From Papio anubis (Eukaryota > Chordata > Mammalia > Primates > Cercopithecidae), in contig NC_044981.1 of the NCBI RefSeq assembly GCF_008728515.1, positions 111,715,702 through 111,779,701 on the forward strand: DNA of 64,000 bases, in the 5' to 3' direction. The notes below the pieces were generated by a model. The model ran no database searches. It was not told the DNA's origin and saw only the letters and a list, made by a program, of their open reading frames with translations. The position numbers and the translations under genes are program-made. Positions 58,560 to 64,000 of the stretch are shown in pieces (position 1 is the first letter of the stretch; the number at the start of each line of letters is the position of its first letter).

Positions 58560-60370
58560 AAAACCAGAATCATCCTGAAGGCTGTTTAAAGGCCAGCATG
58601 GCTCACAACAAACTTTCATTCATGGGTGTTTGTTGCTAATGTCCTGTCGTGACAAGTTGACAACTATCCTCTAAATTTCATAAACATAAATACTGTCCCC
58701 ATCTGCCCTCTACAGAGGATGACGCTGAATTGGGCCATGTGTTTCTCTGGAGTCTCTTAGGGCCTAATGTGGTTCTGAGCACACAGAACGCATGCTAATT
58801 GAAGTAATGTGTGTCAAGCTGTGATGATGTTGTTGTCAACTGTTAAGATGTGCACAAAGCCATCAGCATTAAGTATGCTATCCAACTCTGTAGCAAATAC
58901 TTGACCTCCTACTATAATGTCAGGGAGGAGTCTTGGGGTGAGGGTGGGGCTGTGTGTGGCATGTTTCAACCTCACTCCTGATGTTCTCTCCATCTGGGTG
59001 GTCCTCCAGGAGCTCCTGGTCTCTCTTTAACCCCCAAATGCCTCTCTTGGGGGCAGGACTCAGGAATTAGACTGGCATGCATAGGAAGGGAAAACTGGGC
59101 AGGCATGATCGGGCTGCACTCCTGCTTTCAGGGCACAGAGCTGCCCACCAGTAGCACCCGCTTTGCCTCCCCCTTGCAGGTGCAACGTCTGCTCCTGTGT
59201 GTGAAGGGCTGCTCAGGTCCGCCTGTCGCCTAGGAAGGTTCCGATTCTGAGTTCGGTACTAAGATACCTACAGGCCCAGATATGAGACATAATCTCCAAT
59301 GTCAGCTTATTAGCAATAAAGGTGAGAATTTCTAGTCTTCCTCTGTCTTCCCGCTTGGTTTCAGATTCTCAAATTGGGCAGAACCTGGCCGGGTGACGAG
59401 GGTCTTCACTGCCTTTTCCCCAAGCCTCCACGTCTGGTGGACTGGCTCAGGGACGGCACTTGAGAAACAAAATGATCCTCAGAGATGGTGGCTTCTGACA
59501 GATGCAGCACGGTGGGTGTGGGCCCACTGGTTTCTCATGTGGCCACTCGCAGCACAGTGTTTTGTGCCACAGTTCGCTTCTGCAGTCTTGCAGGTGGCCT
59601 TTATCGTGGCCTGGTAAGCAGCTTTAGTGCACTTTTTACTTTGGCAGCTGACTCAGCTGCTGACAACTTTGCCACAGGTGGTGGCTCTTTCTGGAGTGTC
59701 GTTGGGCCTGCCAGCACGAGGTCTGGACATGCAGGCTCAGGCCTCACCATGCACAGAAGCTGCATGGCTTCAGCAAGGTGGTCTTAGCCTAACTGTGGGG
59801 GAAGGGGGAACTTAGGGAGCAGGCATCAGGCTTGCCGCTCACCAGATGTACTGAGGCAGAGTCAACTGTAGGAAAAGCAGAGTCTTTATGTTAATAGGTT
59901 TTTTTAGCATCAAGGGTGGAGCCATATTGCAAAGCAGCATGCTCTGTGCACACTACAGAATGGGGTTTAGCTTTAAAGGATCACTGCCTGGCCCATTCAG
60001 CCGTACTTCATCAGCTGCTGCAAATTCCGTTCTGTACTCAAGGCCAAAAAGAAACTGAGGAGTGGCAAAGTTTGGGTTCAGGAAGCTCATTCACAGGTTT
60101 CAGGGTCTCCCTGAACTACAGGGCCTCAAGTTGGCTCCGGATCGCTGGGTTCTCTCAGACACCACCGGGACTCTGCTCCGGGCTGCATTTAGGGAAGGAT
60201 AGCTGTGCAAAGCTAACGACTCCAGGGGATGGGGAAAAAGGGTTTTCTAAATTTGGAGGATGTAGAACCATCTGTGTATATAGAATTCTCAATACAAAGA
60301 ACATGGAGGAAATTCTACAACTCTTTTTTAAAGACGGGAAATAAAAAAAAAATGATCCACTATTATCCTT
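58560..60370. other. Unassigned GC-richer sequence
   Basis: 59390-59760 has more CpGs than its surroundings. Several short ORFs on both strands; none recognised. Confidence 0.4.
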
Positions 60371-60377
60371 TCTTTTC

Positions 60378-60661
60378 TTTTTTTTTTGTTGAGATGGAGT
60401 CACCCTCTGTCACCAGGCAGTGGCATGATCTTGGCTCACTGCCACCTCTGCCTCCTGGGTCCAAGTGATTCCTCTGTCTCAGTTTCCCAAGCAGCTGGGA
60501 CTACAGGTGCACACCACCACGCCCAGCTACTTTTTGTATTTTCAGTAGAGACGGGTTTTCACCATGTTGGTCAGGATGGTGTCGATCTCTTGACCTCGTG
60601 ATCCACCCGCCTCAGCCTCCCAAAGTGCTGGGATGACAGGCATGAGCCACCACACCCGGCC
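60378..60661 (-). mobile_element. Alu
   Basis: Perfect 17-bp duplication TATTATCCTTTCTTTTC at 60361-60377 and 60662-60678. About 12 bp missing after CTGTCACCAGGC. Confidence 0.95.
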
Positions 60662-60684
60662 TATTATCCTTTCTTTTCTCGAAG

Positions 60685-61750
60685 TGATAACCACTACCCA
60701 GGCTGAACTGTTCTGAACTGGATGTTGCACAGAATTCACCCGAGCACTCGCTAACTCCCATGCTGTCTGTATGGTCCTCAGCATTGCGGGGGCCATGTAT
60801 ATGAGAAAAACAGTGGAAACACCAATGCATGTATGGTTTCTGCTAAAATAAGTTAATCCACAAAAAATGTATTTGTAAATTCATATAGAATTTGGACTCT
60901 ATATGAGCATTACTGCCTAGAGATGTTCATTACTTCCCAAGGGCACCTTGTCTCTGTCTGTCCTAATGGTGGGAAAATGTGCTCAAACTTGCCCATCTAA
61001 GGCAACTTTCCCATGATTCTCAGTGTGTCCCCTCCAGCTGTAGCCCTCTTCTTCCTTCAAGTGTAAAAGCTACAAATGGGTTCTCTATCTGTACTCACTG
61101 TCTTCATCTCTTCCCCAACTAATGCCAATCTAGTCTCTTTCCTGCTTCACCACACACCCCCCCAACCAAAACAGTTATCTGTAATATGATGCTGCTTAAC
61201 CCAACTGGTATTTTATGTTTCTTCTGCGTATAACTTCTTGGAAGCATCTGATGCTTCTGGCCACTGTTTTCATGTTAAGCACTGTCCTCCCTTGGGGACC
61301 ACGGCCCCTTAGAATCCTGGTTTTCCTCCTCCCTGTACCAACATCCCTCTTCAATCTCCTTTGCAGGATCAGCCAATGACTCATTTATATTTTCAGCCCA
61401 AACTTCTGAGCACCAGACCAGTATATCCAAGTGACTATTTGATAGCTCAGCTTTGAGATTTCACAGGAAACTGAAATGTAATATACCCAAAATGAAACAC
61501 AACTTCCCTCCCAAACTGGGCCTTCTTCCAAGGAATGTCACTATCATTTGTGGGGTTCTGCCAACCAGAAATGTCAGAGCCATCCTCTCCACCTTTTTTT
61601 CCATCACTCCACACATTCAAATCATTACCACCTCTAGTCAATTTCTTTACTTCTTAATTCACTTGCATGTCACTTCCTTTTCTCCATCTCTACCGTGGTC
61701 ATCTTCCATCTGTACTAGTATAACATTCTACTAAATATTCTCTGGAGGGG
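60685..61750. other. Unassigned intronic sequence
   Basis: Pyrimidine-rich in part; no recognised feature. Confidence 0.5.
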
Positions 61751-61759
61751 AGCAGAACT

Positions 61760-62292
61760 ATAGTGCCATGATCATTCAAATGGCAGACCTGATGTCACCC
61801 TATCCTTACCCCATCAGCTGAAAACTCTTCCATGCCTTTTCATTTCTTCTAGGATAAGGATCACAACCTGTATATAACCTGGCCTCCAGCACTCACATGT
61901 TCCCATCCTGGCCCCCTTGCTGACCTTACCGGCCTTCTCTCCCACACCATGCCAGACGCGTCACTCATCTCTAAGTCTCTCCAGAGCTCACTGTCTCTCT
62001 ACATCGCTTTTCTGCCGCCACCTCAGTTCCTGCTCACCTGTCAGATCTCAGCATGGTGATCACCTCCTCATGACAATGCCTACCTGTATTTTTTTTTTTC
62101 CCTTTATGGCATTTATAATTTACAATGAATATCTGGCTTATAGCCATCTCTCCTACTAGTCTAGTTTAGTATATTGATGGGGTGGTGGGGAAAGCGCATG
62201 TGTTTTTTGCCCGCATCAAATTCCCACAGCCTGAAACAGCACCTGGCAGAGTACATACTTAACAAATGCTTGCTGAATGACTGAATGAACAA
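61760..62292 (+). repeat. L2a fragment
   Basis: ATAAGGATCACAACCTGTAT, CCTGGCCTCCAGCACTCACA, and the 3' end CACCTGGCAGAGTACATACT, AATGCTTGCTGAATGACTGA. Confidence 0.85.
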
Positions 62293-62294
62293 CG

Positions 62295-63620
62295 ATACGG
62301 CCCTGAGGACTTCGGTATCATTAGTGTGGGTGATAGTTCTATCACAGCTGTTGTAATTTATAAAAGTATGCCATTGCTTATAATTAGGTAAAGAAGCAAG
62401 CCTGTAATTATGAACTCATTCCCATGGGAAAACATGATCCGCTTTATGATAACTACTTTATTTTATGGATTCTTCAAAGAGAACACTTTGGTGAAAAGTG
62501 AGCTGCTTGTATTTCTCCCTTACTTACATTTAATATTCACATCTTCTCTGCCCTGAGAAATGCTATATTGCTGAACATAGCCATGAAGTTTGACAAATTT
62601 AATGAATAACTAAATATCTCTTTGTAGCTTAATACTTATTATATGATTACAACCTAGGTTGAATTATATTAAAAATTGTTATTAAGAACAGAGCAACCTA
62701 GAAAAGTCAAGGCAATGGAGCTTTCTCATGCCAAACCTTTAAAATCCTACAAACATGATTTCTGTATTTATTTTCTCCTCTATATCAAAGCAAGGCAAGG
62801 CTACCTTAAGTCATTATGGCACTTTAACTCACACACACAATTTAATAAGAGTTTAAAATTTTGATTTTATAGAAAATTGCTCATTAATATTGTTGGTTTT
62901 TTCAGAGATTACTTATTTTCTCAGCAATGAAAGGAAATGAATTAAGGCTGATTTCTAGTTTATAATTAATTGATACTCAGAGATTTCATGTTTTAAAACT
63001 GTAATATCAGTGATAACTTAATATGATAAAAAACCAGGTTTTCTAATCATATTTAAGAATCACCTAGAAATATTTTGTCTTTCATTCACATATTCATTTG
63101 CTCATGATTGGTTAGAACCAGTTCCTAAGAACACCTGAAGATTTGGCCATTGGAAATAACCAACTTTAGGAAAGGCTTTGTTATTTGTAATTCAACCCTG
63201 AAATATGAACCCTATAAAATTTTAGATAGAACTCTACATTAGACTGGTGCAGAACCTTAAGCCACAGAGTGTGCCAGCATTTCTTTCTCTATTTTAAAGA
63301 GTACATGGATTAATTACAAGGTGCCGACTGACCTGGATTAGTCTTTATCTCTGCCTGCACAAAATCAATTCCTACCATTTACATCAATTAGATTAGGTCA
63401 AGATGGGTAATTCAGGCTGAACCTAATATAAAAACTCCTATTTACTAGGGCATCTGAAGTTAACACAGATCTATTGAAACCATTCCTGTTTATATATTAA
63501 TGGCATAAGGAGTTAGATTTCTCCCTGCTCACTTTGTGGAGTTATGAAAGCTATTCAGGCACTGCTTAAATTTAGGTATTCATTGGGAATAGTTTTAAAA
63601 CACTCAGCTATGGTGGAGGG
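62295..63620. other. Unassigned AT-rich intronic sequence
   Basis: No recognised feature. Confidence 0.5.
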
Positions 63621-63624
63621 GCCT

Positions 63625-63892
63625 GGGTGGGAAAGGAGAGATGTTGATCAAGTGGTCTGAAGTTTCAGTGGGAGAGGAGGAACAGGCTCTGGTGATCCAT
63701 TACACAGCATGGTGACTGCAGTTAATGATAACGTATCGTAGATTTCAAAAGAGCTAAAAGAGTGGATTTTAAATGTTCTGACCACAAAGAACAGCCTGAT
63801 TTGATCATCCCACAATGTATATATATGCATCAAACCATCACATTGTATCCCATAAATATATACAATTATTATCATTAAAATAACACTAAAAA
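63625..63892 (+). mobile_element. L1M 3' UTR fragment
   Basis: CACAGCATGGTGACTGCAGT, GAGTGGATTTTAAATGTTCT, CACAATGTATATATATGCAT, CCCATAAATATATACAATTA. Confidence 0.8.
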
Positions 63893-64000
63893 ACACTTTG
63901 CTACAAAAAGTGAGGGAACACATTGACCGTTTTTTGCTGCATTTTGTCTTTATGCATCATATAATATTTGTACTGACTTATTTATTTATTTATTTTGGAG

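Larger units (their letters stand above)
8378..64000 (-). other. PLEKHG1: PLEKHG1 5' intron(s) upstream of the first coding exon (partial)
   Basis: Ends at the TAG acceptor at 8378. By position this is the large 5' intron region, which may hold non-coding first exons. No promoter CpG island of the usual density is visible. Whether the intron fills the whole stretch to 64000 cannot be shown from sequence alone. Confidence 0.6.

Noticed and set aside
63960..64000. Start of another minus-strand Alu at the window end
   Set aside because: Only an ATTT-rich run and TTTTGGAG are visible, too little to call.

Overview
This window looks like nuclear DNA of an Old World monkey (macaque, baboon or vervet type). 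About 14% of it is Alu (32 recognisable copies). Two copies, at 22087-22410 and 45889-46180, carry the cercopithecoid AluYRa-type bases: CTCAAGCCTG in the left arm, GAGACGGGCGG, ACTAGCC(G/A)GGCGAG and a TCTGGCC/TCCGGCC core before the final CACTGCACTCC. A young 5'-truncated L1 at 18889-19306 has the duplicated GAGTTGATGGGTGC 3' UTR block I associate with Old World monkey L1. MIR, L2, hAT (MER20, MER5, MER1B), a Tigger-like element and MLT1 LTRs form the older mammalian background.

Only one protein-coding exon can be supported: 7869-8377 on the minus strand. It is the first coding exon of PLEKHG1, a Rho-family guanine nucleotide exchange factor. It encodes residues 1-137, from the start codon at 8279 to the beginning of the DH (RhoGEF) domain, and ends at a phase-0 GAG|GTAAGG donor. 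Everything else lies in the two flanking introns. The part below 7868 is intron after the first coding exon. The part above 8377 is the long 5' intron or 5' UTR-exon territory upstream of the start codon, where alternative first exons could sit. I see one strong minus-strand donor (27707) and one promoter-like cluster with a donor (20989-21207) that could be such exons.

Layout. 1-7868: intron with MER20, MIR and Alus. 7869-8377: PLEKHG1 exon. 8378-20900: intron with a hAT element split by three Alus, MER1B, old L1M pieces, an MLT1 LTR and the young L1. 20900-21210: CpG-richer promoter-like patch. 21210-50000: dense Alu/MIR/L2/MER territory with two young Alus and a Tigger-like element. 50060-50098: a perfect 15-bp inverted repeat. 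55735-55885: a CTCF/TATA/HSE-like motif cluster. 56979-58560: a non-Alu direct repeat pair 1.4 kb apart, with a long unconfirmed ORF between and across it. 58560-64000: GC-richer unassigned sequence, then L2a and L1M remnants.

I found no tRNA, rRNA, CRISPR array, operon or novel multi-gene system. The interest is in possible PLEKHG1 alternative 5' ends, regulatory motif clusters and insertion history.
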